Source: Pyropia yezoensis (Eukaryota > Rhodophyta > Bangiophyceae > Bangiales > Bangiaceae). Taken from it: DNA of 64,000 bases. The translations under genes and the position numbers were made by a program. How positions within the stretch are numbered: the stretch's first letter is position 1; the number at the start of each line of letters is the position of its first letter. The notes under the pieces were generated by a model. The model was given only the letters and a program-made list of their open reading frames with translations. It ran no database searches and was not told the DNA's origin. The stretch spans positions 8,461,119 to 8,525,118 of the forward strand of contig CM020618.1 in assembly GCA_009829735.1 (NCBI GenBank), in the 5' to 3' direction. This document shows, piece by piece, positions 41,373 through 52,025 of the stretch.

Positions 41373-44280
41373 TCATGGTTGGCTTGCCGCTCTGCTCTGA
41401 CTTGGAGCAGGGACTTCATTCCCCGACGTACGAGTGCTACGTCGGCGTATAGATATGCCCGCAGCCTGGCAGTATCTACGGACCTTCTCTACTGGTAGGT
41501 CCTCTACAAACTCCCATGTGTCGGAAGTTGGTCCATACCCGAACCACCTGACTCGGAGCATGAGTCGCCCCGACTCATCGTATCCGTGTCCGACAAACTT
41601 GTCGAACACCGCCTCCAACGGTTTATTGGAGGAGGTCGGCAAGGATGGGACTTTCCATGCTTGCAAGGCCCTTTCCCAAGCGGGATCTCCCTCTGGGGGT
41701 TCGGGTGCGCGAGTCGCGTGATTCCCATTTATCGTCCGGATACCATCATCACTCTCGATGGTTAACCGCCGTCCATCCGTCTGAAGGATGTGATATGGTC
41801 CCAGAGTTTTGAAGACCAATTTCCCTCCCTTATTGTCGTGGGAGTTGACATAAATCCAATCTCCAACTCGGAGCGGATCGCGACGATGTCTGACTCGGAC
41901 ATCGAAGTACCTCTTGTAACGAGCTTGGGCCTTCTCCATAGTAGCCCGGACAAGGGGTATCATCTCCTCCAGTCTCTGGAGTAGGGAGGCTTTCGCCTGA
42001 CTCGGTGTTTGAGTCGAAGTCTCACCCTCTGTCTGGGTGAGACGCTCCACAGCTACTGACGGAAGTCGTCGGGGGCAGACGAAGGCAAACGGTGCCTCTC
42101 CCGTACTACTGTGTACCTGGGAGTTGTATGCTGTCACGAGTAGTGACGCATAACGAGCCCATGTGACTACATGGTCATGGACATAGTGACGCAACTGGCG
42201 CACTAGAGTCCTGTTGAATCGTTCCACCTGCCCATTAGTCTGGGGGTGGTAAGGGGTTGCGAAATTCGTCTGCACCCCCAACATCTTCATGACTCCCTGA
42301 TACAGGACTGACGCAAACTGTGGTCCGTTATCCGAAAGGATAGAGTCGGGGATGCCATAACTGGCAACCCAGACGTCGAGTAACTCACTCAGAACGTCCA
42401 CGGCTGTGATATCCTTGAGTGGGGATGCCCGTGTGAGCTTAGTAAAGCGGTCACACATCACCAGAAGGTACTCATATCCCTCTGGTGTTCGTGGTAGTGG
42501 ACCGAGTAAGTCCACTGCTATCGCTGCAAACGGCTCTGTTGCAGGAAAGAGTCTCATGGAAGAAGTCTGCCGGGACTCCATGAGTCTATTCTTTGCGCAA
42601 GTTGCGCATGCGGCTACATACCCGTACACATCAGCCACGAGTGATGGCCAATAGTACTTATTGCGTAGGGTCTGATACATCCTCGTAGACCCTGGGTGTC
42701 CACCCAACGGTGAGGAGTGCTCCCGTTGGAGGATACTCTTGCGTAACTCCTTGGGGACGACGACTTGCTTGTCCCCCTGGGTATATCCCTTACGGCAGAG
42801 TATGCCGTTGTCATTCAGGAAAAACCGAGTCGGTTGAGCCTGGTCGAGCTCCTTCCTGAGTCGTCGACAAAGTTCGTCGCTCTCCTGTGCCTGGACAAAC
42901 TCATCCAGAGACACGGGTAATAGCTTGGCCATGCCAGGCATCCTCGGGTCGAGGACAGCTCCGGAGCGAGTGGTCACTGCCACATGAGGGAGTTCCTCAG
43001 GGATGGGGGAAGAGTCTTTCCCATCCGTCGGTATGCGAGACAACGCGTCCGCAACCGCATGCTTCGGGCCTGGCCGATACTCAACGTCATAATCGAACTC
43101 AGCGAGGCAGAGTCGCCATCGATTGAGTCGGTTATTCGTACAGGCTGTAGTGGTGAGTATCCACTTCAGAGCCATGTGGTCACATCGAATGAGGAACTTC
43201 CTTCCTTCGATGTATGGCCGTAGCATGGAGACTGCCCATACCACGCCAAGGCCCTCTACCTCCGTCACAGAATAGTTCTTCTGGGCCGGTGAGAGTCCTT
43301 TGCTAAAATAGCCAACGGGTAAATACTCCCCCGAAGGCTGTTGTTGGAGTAAGCAACAAACAAGTTGGTCGTAACTTGCGTCCACATCAACGATGTAGTG
43401 AGCCCCCGGTCTGGGGATCGCTAACACCGGTGGGTTGCAGAGGAGTTCTCGCAACCTATCAAACGCTTCTTGCTCCGGGGGTTTGGGAGCATCCAAGCGC
43501 TTGGGCATCTTGGAACTTACCAAGTGGTTCAACGGTGCATACACTTTGGCATAGTTCGCCACAAAGCGTCTGTATACGTTACACATACCCAGGAAGCTCC
43601 TGAGTTGTGTCTGCGTCTGGGGGAACTTCGCCCGACGGATGGCCATGAGGTTCTTCTCATTGACCAGAATGCGACCTGGCCGGACTATATGGCCGAGGTA
43701 CTCCACCTCATTACTAAAGAGGTGACACTTCGTATGTTTGAGTGTTACTCCTGCTTCACCCAACAGGGTAAACACTCTGTCCAAGTGGGACAGGTGTTCT
43801 TCGGCAGTCCCGGAGAACACAATGATATCGTCCAGATATACCAGGGCGATCTGCCACTTGACTCCGGCAAGTATCAAGTCAATAGCACGCTGGAAAGTCG
43901 CAGGTGCATTGCAAAGCCCGAAAGGGAGCCGTGTACACTGATAAACTCCACAGTGACACGTGAAGGTGGTCAAGTGTCTGTCCTCCTTGCGGATGGGTAT
44001 CTGCCAGTACCCCGCGTTGCAGTCCAACGTGGAAAAGTACTGTGCCTCACCGAGTGAGTCGAGGCAATCGTCCATACGGGGTAAGGGGTAACTATCCCTT
44101 ACCGTCCGCTCGTTTAGCTTACGATAATCAATGCAGAACCGCATCGTGCCGTGTGACTTGGGCACCAAGACTATGGGACTGGCCCACTCACTTGAGCAAG
44201 GCTCAATGACACCCATGTCTTGCATCCGTTGGACCTGCTCTCGGGTGAGTCGGCGGGACTCACATCCGTCCCCTCTGGCA
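41373..44280 (-). CDS. pol: gypsy pol: reverse transcriptase, RNase H, integrase, chromodomain
   Basis: The 950-codon frame begins at Met 44225, but the same frame reads upstream as ESRRLTREQVQRM, so coding extends slightly further. RT: MRFCIDYRKLN, LPFGLCNAPATFQR, active site YLDD (about 43835). RNase H: VDVDASYDQL and CDHMALKWIL. Integrase: an HHCC region (HPGSTRMYQ..C..C), then DLLGPLP, SDNGPQF and a Glu in HPQTNGQVERFNR as the DDE triad. C-terminal chromodomain: LRVRWFGYGPTSDTWEFVEDL, defining a chromovirus-type element whose integration may be guided to modified chromatin. The normal RT N-terminal section and the protease linker are missing upstream. Confidence 0.93.
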
Positions 44281-44524
44281 ATAAGTCTTGCCTAATGAGA
44301 GAGGCAGCAGAGCCTGTGTCGACTATGACACGAGAGGTAAACTCATATCCATCCTGCAGCCAGAGTCGAGCTGCGACCTGGTAGTTGCTCCCTACCAGCA
44401 CTGACACAATCCGACTCGGGTCGTGCTTCTGAGGAGGGACCTTGTCTCTAGGCCTCACCCCTCGAGGTCGAGTCAGGACCTTCACTCTCCCATGGGTCGG
44501 TGAGTGTGAAGCAACCCGCTTCAT
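44171..44524 (-). pseudogene. gypsy aspartic protease, truncated and frameshifted into RT
   Basis: Contains the retropepsin-type active site VIVDTGSAASLI after a beta-rich stretch (VLVGSNYQVAARLWLQDGYEF). Only about 15 residues later (RQDLLPEG) the sequence jumps to the region just before RT, in another frame. The C-terminal half of the protease and the RT leader, normally well over 100 residues, are absent. This is best explained by an internal deletion. Confidence 0.7.
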
Positions 44525-44562
44525 TACCGCTGGAGCCTTTGGGTGAGTCTTAGTCCCAGCGG

Positions 44563-45621
44563 CTAGGCGTTCCCCTCATCCGACTCGGATGATGGAGAAT
44601 CCTTGCCACTTGAGCTGGGGGAAGAGGTTTCCCCCTTCTCAAGCGTGGACTCATCCTCTGACTTAGGTTGAGTCATGGCCGTCACACGTGTGGTGTGCGG
44701 CCGGGTATCCGAATCAGTCCTCGGAATACTGAGCTTCCCAATACGATCCAACAGGGCTCTCAGTCGAACGTCCAGAGTGGGGCATTGGGCTGCCCAGTGT
44801 CCCGACTTGGAACACAGCCAACACGGCCGATCACTCATTGACGCCGATGGCCCCGCTTTTCCCTGTGACTTATCAGGGATAGCGGCCACCATACCTTCCG
44901 TCTCTCGAGTTGAGGACGAAGGTACTGCAGGGTACGTCCGCGTGTAGGAAGGCACCCTTGCAGTTCTGCGGAAGCGACTCGCTTCCACTCCCTTAACTTC
45001 TTTCTCTCGTTCCTTCCGCTGCTCAGACACGAGCCAGCGGTACTCGTCACCCTTAGTCTGGGCGATGCGTGCCAACTCCGCCAGAGTCATGGTCGGAGTA
45101 TTACGCTCTCGCACAGTCGCTCGAGCTGCTCGGTGGACACCCTCCACAAAGCGTCCCTTAATGACTTCTTGGGGATATAGGAATCCACAGAGGACGTTCA
45201 GCTGACGGAGTCGTTCAGCGAACTCCCGTTCCTCTTCACCATTTCTCTGGGTGGCGCGGTTGAACTCTTCAACCTGCACAGCCAAGGAAGCCTCGTCTGC
45301 GTGAAGACGAAGGATCCAAGTAACCAACTCCAGGTAGGAGGTCACCTCACCCGGGTTCCCACCATGCCGACTTGGCATGACGTTCATCACCTCGGAGCGG
45401 AGTGGCTCCTTGGTGAAGTCCTGAAGCATGAAAAACGCTTCAGCTTCAGAGACATCATTGTCATCGCAGGCTTTTGCGAACTTCCGCAAAAACTGGAAGA
45501 CCTTCAGGGGTAAAGTCCCGTCCCATTCTGAACGGACCCCGAAGGATTGCGCAACGTGTTTCTTGCGCCGGCCCAGGGTACGGGCCTGACTATTCGAGTA
45601 GGTCAACGACTTGTTGACCAA
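44563..45621 (-). CDS. gag: gypsy gag, capsid and zinc knuckle
   Basis: 352 codons with a retrotransposon Gag capsid-like stretch (FLRKFAKACDD, AEAFFMLQDF, YLELVTWILRLHADE, FVEGVHRAAR) and a CCHC knuckle CWLCSKSGHWAAQC near the C-terminus, followed by an acidic Ser-rich tail. It overlaps the upstream gag frame by 19 nt in a different frame, so either a frameshift event or a mutation joins them. Confidence 0.85.
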   Translation of the reverse strand: MVNKSLTYSNSQARTLGRRKKHVAQSFGVRSEWDGTLPLKVFQFLRKFAKACDDNDVSEAEAFFMLQDFTKEPLRSEVMNVMPSRHGGNPGEVTSYLELVTWILRLHADEASLAVQVEEFNRATQRNGEEEREFAERLRQLNVLCGFLYPQEVIKGRFVEGVHRAARATVRERNTPTMTLAELARIAQTKGDEYRWLVSEQRKEREKEVKGVEASRFRRTARVPSYTRTYPAVPSSSTRETEGMVAAIPDKSQGKAGPSASMSDRPCWLCSKSGHWAAQCPTLDVRLRALLDRIGKLSIPRTDSDTRPHTTRVTAMTQPKSEDESTLEKGETSSPSSSGKDSPSSESDEGNA

Positions 45622-46337
45622 CCCATATGTCTCACAAAGACATCCTTGAACAATGGATTATTCACCACTATCTTTCCTGGGACGACTCTAGTCCTAAGAC
45701 GGTCCGTGTGAGTCACACGACCACGTCGGGTAAGATCCTCTTCACCCGACTTGCCACTTGTAGAGGACTCAGACTCTGAGTCCACCTCACGACGGAGAGT
45801 ACGTCGAATCTCCCGTCGCTTCTGACGCCTCGAGGCCTGCTCAGGCGGAGGGGTGTTGCCCTTCAACGCCTTCCCCACCTCCTCTCGCACGACTTGTGCG
45901 ATGGCAGTCATCACCGAGTCATCCACGATACCGGATGACCCAGGTGGAGCTTGACTCGAGCTCCCACCCGGTCCTTCCGGCACCAGTCGTGGCGCGGACC
46001 CACCAACCCGGGGTACGGAACTCCCCGTCCCGTCACCTCTGCCGGTCGGCGGTCCCATGCCGAAGTGAGTGTCGTCACTCCCCGAAGAGATTGCCGGAGC
46101 CTGACGCTGGCTCGGCGCTCCCACCGGAGAAGGGCGAACTCCGCCCGTCTCTTCCGGGGACGGCCTGGGAAGGAACCTGGCCGACCGCCGTCGGGGTCCA
46201 ACCTCTGGACCCACCACATCCGCACTGCCCGGCCTGGGTGGTACTCCGCCCGTCGGGGGAGGACTACGCTCCACCTCCCCAGGTACACTCGGCGCAATGG
46301 GGGGGTCTCCCTCACCAGCCATCTCCACAAGAGTCAC
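45603..46337 (-). CDS. gag: gypsy gag N-terminal part
   Basis: A disordered Pro/Gly/Ser-rich leader, then DDSVMTAIAQVVREEVGKALKG and a basic helix (RRQKRREIRRTLRRE), ending DVFVRHMGWSTSR. It probably forms the N-terminal part of Gag with the following frame; Met at 46322 (MAGEGDPP) is the likely start. No standard slippery heptamer is evident in the overlap. Confidence 0.6.
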   Translation of the reverse strand: MTLVEMAGEGDPPIAPSVPGEVERSPPPTGGVPPRPGSADVVGPEVGPRRRSARFLPRPSPEETGGVRPSPVGAPSQRQAPAISSGSDDTHFGMGPPTGRGDGTGSSVPRVGGSAPRLVPEGPGGSSSQAPPGSSGIVDDSVMTAIAQVVREEVGKALKGNTPPPEQASRRQKRREIRRTLRREVDSESESSTSGKSGEEDLTRRGRVTHTDRLRTRVVPGKIVVNNPLFKDVFVRHMGWSTSR

Positions 46338-46639
46338 GTGGAGTCAACCAAAACGACCAAACGGTGTCCAGAGTCGGGGATCGTCAGCTAGGGAGTTCCT
46401 AGAGCACGTTCCACCCCTCCACCTACCTCAAGGAAGGCGGTGAGGTTTCCCGAAACTCCGGGTCTCCCACCAAGACTCACGGTGGCCAACCTCGTCACCC
46501 AGCGAACGCTCGGAACGTAGGCGAGTCGATCGTGTCACCGGAAGTCTCGGTGCCGAAGGGGGAGAGGGGCCAACTTGGTCCCGTCTCCGGTCAAGGGAGG
46601 TACCAAAGTCGATATCCTCTCCCCCGCTGATCCACAAAC

Positions 46640-47178
46640 TGTAGCAGGACTCCCAACCACCAACCCCGAGTCAGAGGAGGAAGAGGAGTATTGCAGATAT
46701 CCCAACTTGGGACACCGGAAGCAAGCACCTCCACACAGCCGAACACGGAACTTGCGTGTGGTGAACGGGTCAGCTCACCAAGGCACGAACAAGATGTGTC
46801 GGAGCCAGACGGTGTTTACTTGCTTGGCCAGCCAAGGTGGGCCCTCCCCGCCTTGCTGTCCCTCCTTATCAACCCTCCTCACACGCTCACGCAACCCCTC
46901 AAAACACTCAGAAAATGAACCCTCAAACAAACCAGTCATATCACTCCACATGCAAAGCACTCAAAGCGTAGAAATCCGTCTGGCTCCCGTGCAAAAATCC
47001 CAAGAAACAAATACCAGCAGCATTACCCTGCTCTAGTATGTCGGAAGTCCTAGTCGAATTTCCGTCCAGAAGTCAGAAGTTTCACCATCGTGGGTCGGGT
47101 GAATTTCGACTTCCGGTCAGGTCCACTTGACCCGAATCTCTAAAGTATTGGTACCGAATTCCGGCCCAATCTCCCACA
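46640..47178 (-). repeat. 5' LTR of the gypsy element
   Basis: 539 bp matching 37879-38417 with about eight substitutions. Just inside it on the minus strand the sequence reads AGTTTGTGGATCAGCGG. The TGG a few bases in could begin a tRNA primer site, but I cannot match a tRNA. Confidence 0.93.
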
Positions 47179-49640
47179 CCGGGGGCGGGATAGCCCCGGC
47201 CGGCCGTCTGGTGGTGGGGGTGCTTCGGGGGGCGGTGGTGGTGGAATGGGCGGGGGGGGGAGGAGCTAGGAGGCGGGAGGTTCCCTCCTGTTCAACCCCC
47301 GACCGGCCGCTGGCACCGCGGCCGCGGCCGCGAATGCTGCGGCGGAAGACGGGACGGCGGCAGAAGCCGTGCCACTGCCGGGCGCCGACGGGGCAGGGAC
47401 GGAGGTTGCCGGGGCCGGCCACGCCGCGACGCCAGCGGTAGGCGACCCGGCGCCGTTGACGGCCGGGCGGCGTGGGGCGGGCGGCGTGGCAGGGGCGGGG
47501 CGCGGCGGGGTAGGGGGGGGCGAGGCGCCGGTGAGACGAAGTCCCCCTGGTCCGTCTCCATGTCTGCCACGTGTATCAACCGGAATGACATCGCCGGGAA
47601 ATTGCACATGATCAAGTCTACCCAGCCCGGGCCCATTTCTGCCACGTGTTTCATCCGGATTTGTCCGCGCCGACGGGTCGGTGGCGTCAGCCGCTGCCGG
47701 CGTGGGCGGCGGGGGCGCGGCCCGCCACCGCCCGCCACCCTCGCGGTGACACGGCGGAAAACGCCGGCACGACCGCGAGTGCGCAGACGGCCGCGGCAAT
47801 GCGGCCGCGGTGGCTGCCGGTGGCGGGCTAGCCCCGGCCGGCCGGTTGGTGGTGGGGGTGTTTTGGGGGGCGGTGGTGGTAGAATGGGCGGGGGGGGGAG
47901 GAGCTAAGAGGCGGGAGGTGTTCCCTCCCCGTCACTTCCCGACCGGCCCATGGCACCGAAGCCGCGGCCGCCAATGGCACAGCGGGAGACGGGACGGCGG
48001 CAGAAGCCGTGCCACCGCCGGGCGCCGACGGGGCAGGGACGGAGGATGCCGGGTCCGGCCACGCCGCTACGCCAGCGGTAGGCGGCACTGAGCAAGCGTC
48101 AGCACGGCAGCGTGAGATGCGCGGCGTGGCAGGGGCGGGGCGCGGCGGGGGAGGGGGGAGCGTGACGCCGGTGGGACGAAGTCCCCCTGGTCCGTCTCCA
48201 TGTCTGCCACGTGTATCAACCGGAATGACATCGCCGGGAAATTGCATGATCAAGTCTACCCAGCCCGGGCCCATTTCTGCCACGTGTTTCATCCGGATTT
48301 GTCCGCGCCGACGGGGCGGTGGCGTCAGCCGCTGCCGGCGTGGGCGGCGAAGGCGCGGCCCGCCCCCGCCCACCACCCTCGCGTCGGGACGGTGGAGAAC
48401 GCCGGCACAGCCGCGAGTGCGCAGACGGCCGCGGCAGTGCGGCCGCGGTGGCTGCCGGTGGCGGGCTAGCACCGGCCGGCCGGTTGGTGGTGGGGGTGTT
48501 TTGGGGGGCGGTGGTGGTGGAATGGGCGGGGGGGGGAGGAGCTAGGAGGCCGGAGGTGTTCCCTCCTCGTCACCCCGCGACTGGTCCCTGGCACATCGGC
48601 CGCGGGCGCCAATGGCATAGCGGGTGGCAAGACGGCGGTGGACACCGTGCCACCGCCGGGCGCCGACGGGGCAGGAACGGAGGTTGCCGGGGCCGGCCAC
48701 GCCGCGACGCCAGAGGTGGGCTACCCGGCCCCAATGACGGAAGGGCGGCGTGGGGCGGGCAGCGTGGCAGGGGCGGGGCGCGGCGGGGTAGGGGGGGGCG
48801 TGACGCCGGTGGGACGAAGTCCCCCTGGTCCGTCTCCATGTCTGCCACGTGTATCAACCGGAATGACATCGCCGGGAAATTGCACATGATCAAGTCTACC
48901 CAGCCCGGGCCCATTTCTGCCACGTGTTTCATCCGGATTTGTCCGCGCCGACGGGGCGGTGGCGTCAGCCGCTGCCGGCGTGGGCGGCGGGGGCGCGGCC
49001 CGCCACCGCCCGCCACCCTCGCGGTGACACGGCGGAAAACGCCGGCACGACCGCGAGTGCGCAGACGGCCGCGGCAATGCGGCCGCGGTGGCTGCTGGTG
49101 GCGGGCTAGCACCGGCCGGCCGGTTGGTGGTGGGGGTGTTTTGGGGGGCGGTGGTGGTAGAATGGGCGTGGTGCGGAGGAGCAAGGAGGCGGGGGGTGTC
49201 CCCTCCTCGTTACCCCGCGACCGGCCCCTGGTACCGCGTCCGCGGCAGCCAATGGCACAGCGGGTGACGGGACGGCGGTGGACGCCGTGCCACCGCCGGG
49301 CGCCGACGGGGCAGGGAAGGATGTTGCCGGGGCCGGCCACGCCGCGACGCCAGAGGTGGGCGGCACTGAGGGGGTGTCGGCTTGGCGGCGTGGGGTGGGC
49401 GGCGTGGCAGGCGCAGCGGGCGGTGAAGAGGGGGGGGAGTGACGCCTAAGTGACCGAGTCCCCCCGGTCCGTGTCCATCTCTGCCACGTGTCGCATCCGG
49501 AATCGCGTCGAGGATCGGGACTTGCGACTGAAGTTTACCACGTGTTTCATTCCCAACTGCGCGCGCCGACTGGGCTGTGGCTTCGGCTGCCGCCGTCCCT
49601 GTTCATTAGCGGCGCGCGGCCCAACACTGCCGTGGCTGAG
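47179..49640. repeat. satellite array, right part (units of about 638 bp)
   Basis: Landmark CCGGCCGGCCG at about 47197, 47835, 48473 and 49113 gives spacings of 638, 638 and 640 bp; the last unit is more diverged and fades by about 49640. These units contain a block absent from the left array (GGAATGACATCGCCGGGAAA) flanked by two CCACGTGT..TCATCCGG-like copies, which explains their extra ~70 bp. No convincing coding capacity. Confidence 0.9.
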
Positions 49641-50585
49641 CGCTGCTTTGGGGGAGGGGCGGCATCGGGTTTATCCTGCCCCGATGAGGCGGCGGTGGCG
49701 GCGCCAAGCGGCTGCGGGGAGGACCAAGACGGCGCCGACACAGCAACGGCAGCGGCAGCATACGGCGGCAAGCCGGCGCCGCGCGGGACGTCACCACGGC
49801 GAGCGTGCCAACGGGTGGAAAGGCGGCGGACGCGCCCGCGGTGGCGGGCGAGCTGCTGACGAGGGCGCCGGGCGGCAGGGCGGAGAAGCGCGCGGCCACG
49901 GCCGCGCGCGTCGGCGGCGCCTGCGGTGACGTCTTCGGCGAGCAGGTAGTGCTTGGCGGCGGCGGCGGTGGGAGGGGGTGGGGCTGGGCGCCTGTTGTGG
50001 CACACCTCCCCCGCCCCCCCCCCCCCGCCTCCTCGCTGCCGCCTAAGCGGTGGATTACGACCCCGCCCGTGGGCGGCCGCTGTGTCGCCACCACTCACCC
50101 CCCCCCTCCCACCTTCCCATCCCCTCGCCAACACAAGAGTGGGTCGTCGGCGCGCCGGGGTGCCGCCGCGCACAGACATGCAGAACGGAACGCGGGGAAG
50201 CGAGCGGTGGGCTGAATCAGGGCGGGTGCAATATCTGGCGGTCGGGGGCCGGCCGGCGAAGGGGCGAAGGGGCGGTGAGGGGAGCCTGGCATTCTGGTGA
50301 ATGCACGCGCCGGGCCGGCGGGTCGCGCGGCGGGGGGCCGCTGTTCCTTCGCCACGCGACTCACAGACCGGGGTTACATACGGTAGGGGTGGAGCGGGTG
50401 GCCGTGTGCCCGGCACGGGCGAGGGGGGTAGCTGCGTCGGCTCGCGGATGCGGCGCCTCTGGCGGGGCGGAGAGGGAGGGCGCGAGTGGTCGGAAGCTGG
50501 CCCGCGTAGTGCTGGATGTGTCGGCGGTGTCATCGGATGTATGGGGCGACGCTCGGCAGCGGCGGCGGTGGGCGGGGGGAGTGCT
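49641..50585. other. region without a supported gene
   Basis: GC-rich, with overlapping chance frames on both strands (largest 49547-50533 on minus) and no domain. It lies between the satellite and a second tandem repeat. Confidence 0.5.
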
Positions 50586-50589
50586 GGGT

Positions 50590-51560
50590 GCCTGGTGTGG
50601 TAGGGCGATGGCTAGTCCTGGTCTCGCTGTTCTTTGTGTGGTGGGGGGAGGGCTGTGTTGGGCCACGGCGGGGATTTGTCCGCGCCCGCCCGCCCTCCAC
50701 CCCGAGCCTGCGTGAACTGTGGTGACGGTGGGTATGCGGGGCTGCTGGCCGTGTGGCCTGGAGTGGCGGTGGCTCGTGGTGCCGTAGCGGTCTTTATGTG
50801 GCCGGGGGGGGCGGGGTATTGGGCCAGGGCAGCGTTTTGTCCGCGCACACCCCCCTCAACTATCTCGGGCTTAACTGAGCGGCAGCGGCGGTGAGAACGG
50901 GGGGGGGGGAGGTGCTTTGCGTGGTGAGGCAGTGGCTGGTCATTGTCTCGCTGTTTTTCGTGTGCCGGGGGGGGGCTGTGTTGAGGTACGGCGGGGTTCT
51001 GCGCGCCGGCCCGCCCTCCACCCTCGGATCGGCCAGGTGGCAGCGGCGATGCGGGGGGGAGGTTCTGCGCACGTGGCGTGATGGGGCGGTGACTCGCCGT
51101 GGCATTGTTGTTTTTTTTTGCTTAGGGTTGGTTTTGGTGGGGCTAGGCGGTTTTTTGTACGCCGACACCCCCCCCTAGCACCCCGGTTCTGGCTGACCGG
51201 CGGCAACGTTAGGGGGGGGGGGTGTTGCGCGCCTGGATTGCTGCTGCGAGTGTCTCAATTTTGCCGTTTTGTTGTCGTGGGGGGGGGGGTTGGCCTCGTC
51301 GGCGTTGGGTGCGCGCCTACTCCCGCCTCACCCCGTAGCAGTGGCGCTGCATCCTCAGTAGTGCGTGTGACGGCGGCGGCGGTGGGCTGGCTCGGGATAG
51401 GTGTATCGGCGGGGCCGTAGGCTAAGTGCGCTGGTGATGAGCGGCGGATGCGGTGGGGGGGGGGGGTGCTAGGAGTCTGGTGCGGTGCGGCGGTGGCCTG
51501 TCGTGGCTTTTCGCTTCTTGTTGCGGTAGGGATGGGGTTTTTGGTAGGGGGGGGGTTGTG
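50590..51560. repeat. diverged G/T-rich tandem repeat, period about 155 bp
   Basis: Units of the pattern GGTG..GCGGTGGCT..TCTCGCTGTT..TTTGTGTG..GGGG then CCGCCCTCCACCCC recur near 50595, 50750, 50915, 51068, 51224 and, less clearly, 51478. The 50595 and 50915 units are most alike (GGCTGTGTTG, CGGCGGGG, GCCCGCCCTCCACC). Confidence 0.6.
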
Positions 51561-52025
51561 GGGTGGGGGGTTGTCGTGGGGGGGTGCTCTTGGTAGGCAT
51601 GGGCCTTGTTTTGCGGTTCCTCCGTCTACTGGAGGTTCTCGCTCTTGATTGTGGCACGCGGCTTGATGCGTGAGTCCTGACTGCCGGGCATGCGACGGCG
51701 GCGGTGGTTCTCTGGCTCGTGTCAATTGTATCGGAGGTGTATCGCGTTCGGTGGGGTTTTGCCCATTAGCGGCGGTGGTCTGGGGGGGGTTGTAGTGCGC
51801 TCGGTAGGTGTCCCGGTCGTGGCCCTTTGTGAGGCGGAGGTTGTGTTGCACTTGGGGGGGGATTGATGGGTGTCAATGTGGGTCTTTTGTCGTCCTCTGC
51901 TCGGTCCACCGTGGTGATGTCTCGCGTGAGCGACGGTGGGTGGAGGCTGTCCGTACCGGCCGGACCGCACGGGCGGCCAGCTTGATGACAGGGTGAAGGA
52001 GGCTGCGGTGCAGGCCGGCGTTTAT
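51561..52025. other. G/T-rich region next to the transposase gene
   Basis: No gene seen. It would contain the left end of the transposon carrying the transposase, but I could not find a terminal inverted repeat matching the other side. Confidence 0.4.

Larger units (their letters stand above)
37879..47178 (-). mobile_element. complete Ty3/gypsy chromovirus-type LTR retrotransposon
   Basis: A 9,300-bp element flanked by 5-bp direct repeats CCGGG (37874-37878 and 47179-47183). Coding orientation is minus, so the 5' LTR is on the right. Order along the minus strand: LTR, gag (two frames), protease, RT, RNase H, integrase and chromodomain, then about 2.9 kb holding an opposite-strand ORF, a polypurine tract and the 3' LTR. 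The LTRs differ at about 8 of 539 positions, so the insertion is recent. Removing the element and one CCGGG gives GTGGCTGCCGGG-GGCGGGATAGCC, which matches the intact satellite junction at 47810-47835. The protease-RT junction is damaged, so this copy is probably not autonomous. Confidence 0.95.

Noticed and set aside
46322-46337. Common origin of gag and the antisense ORF because both begin MAGE
   Set aside because: Similarity ends after four residues; too short to mean anything.
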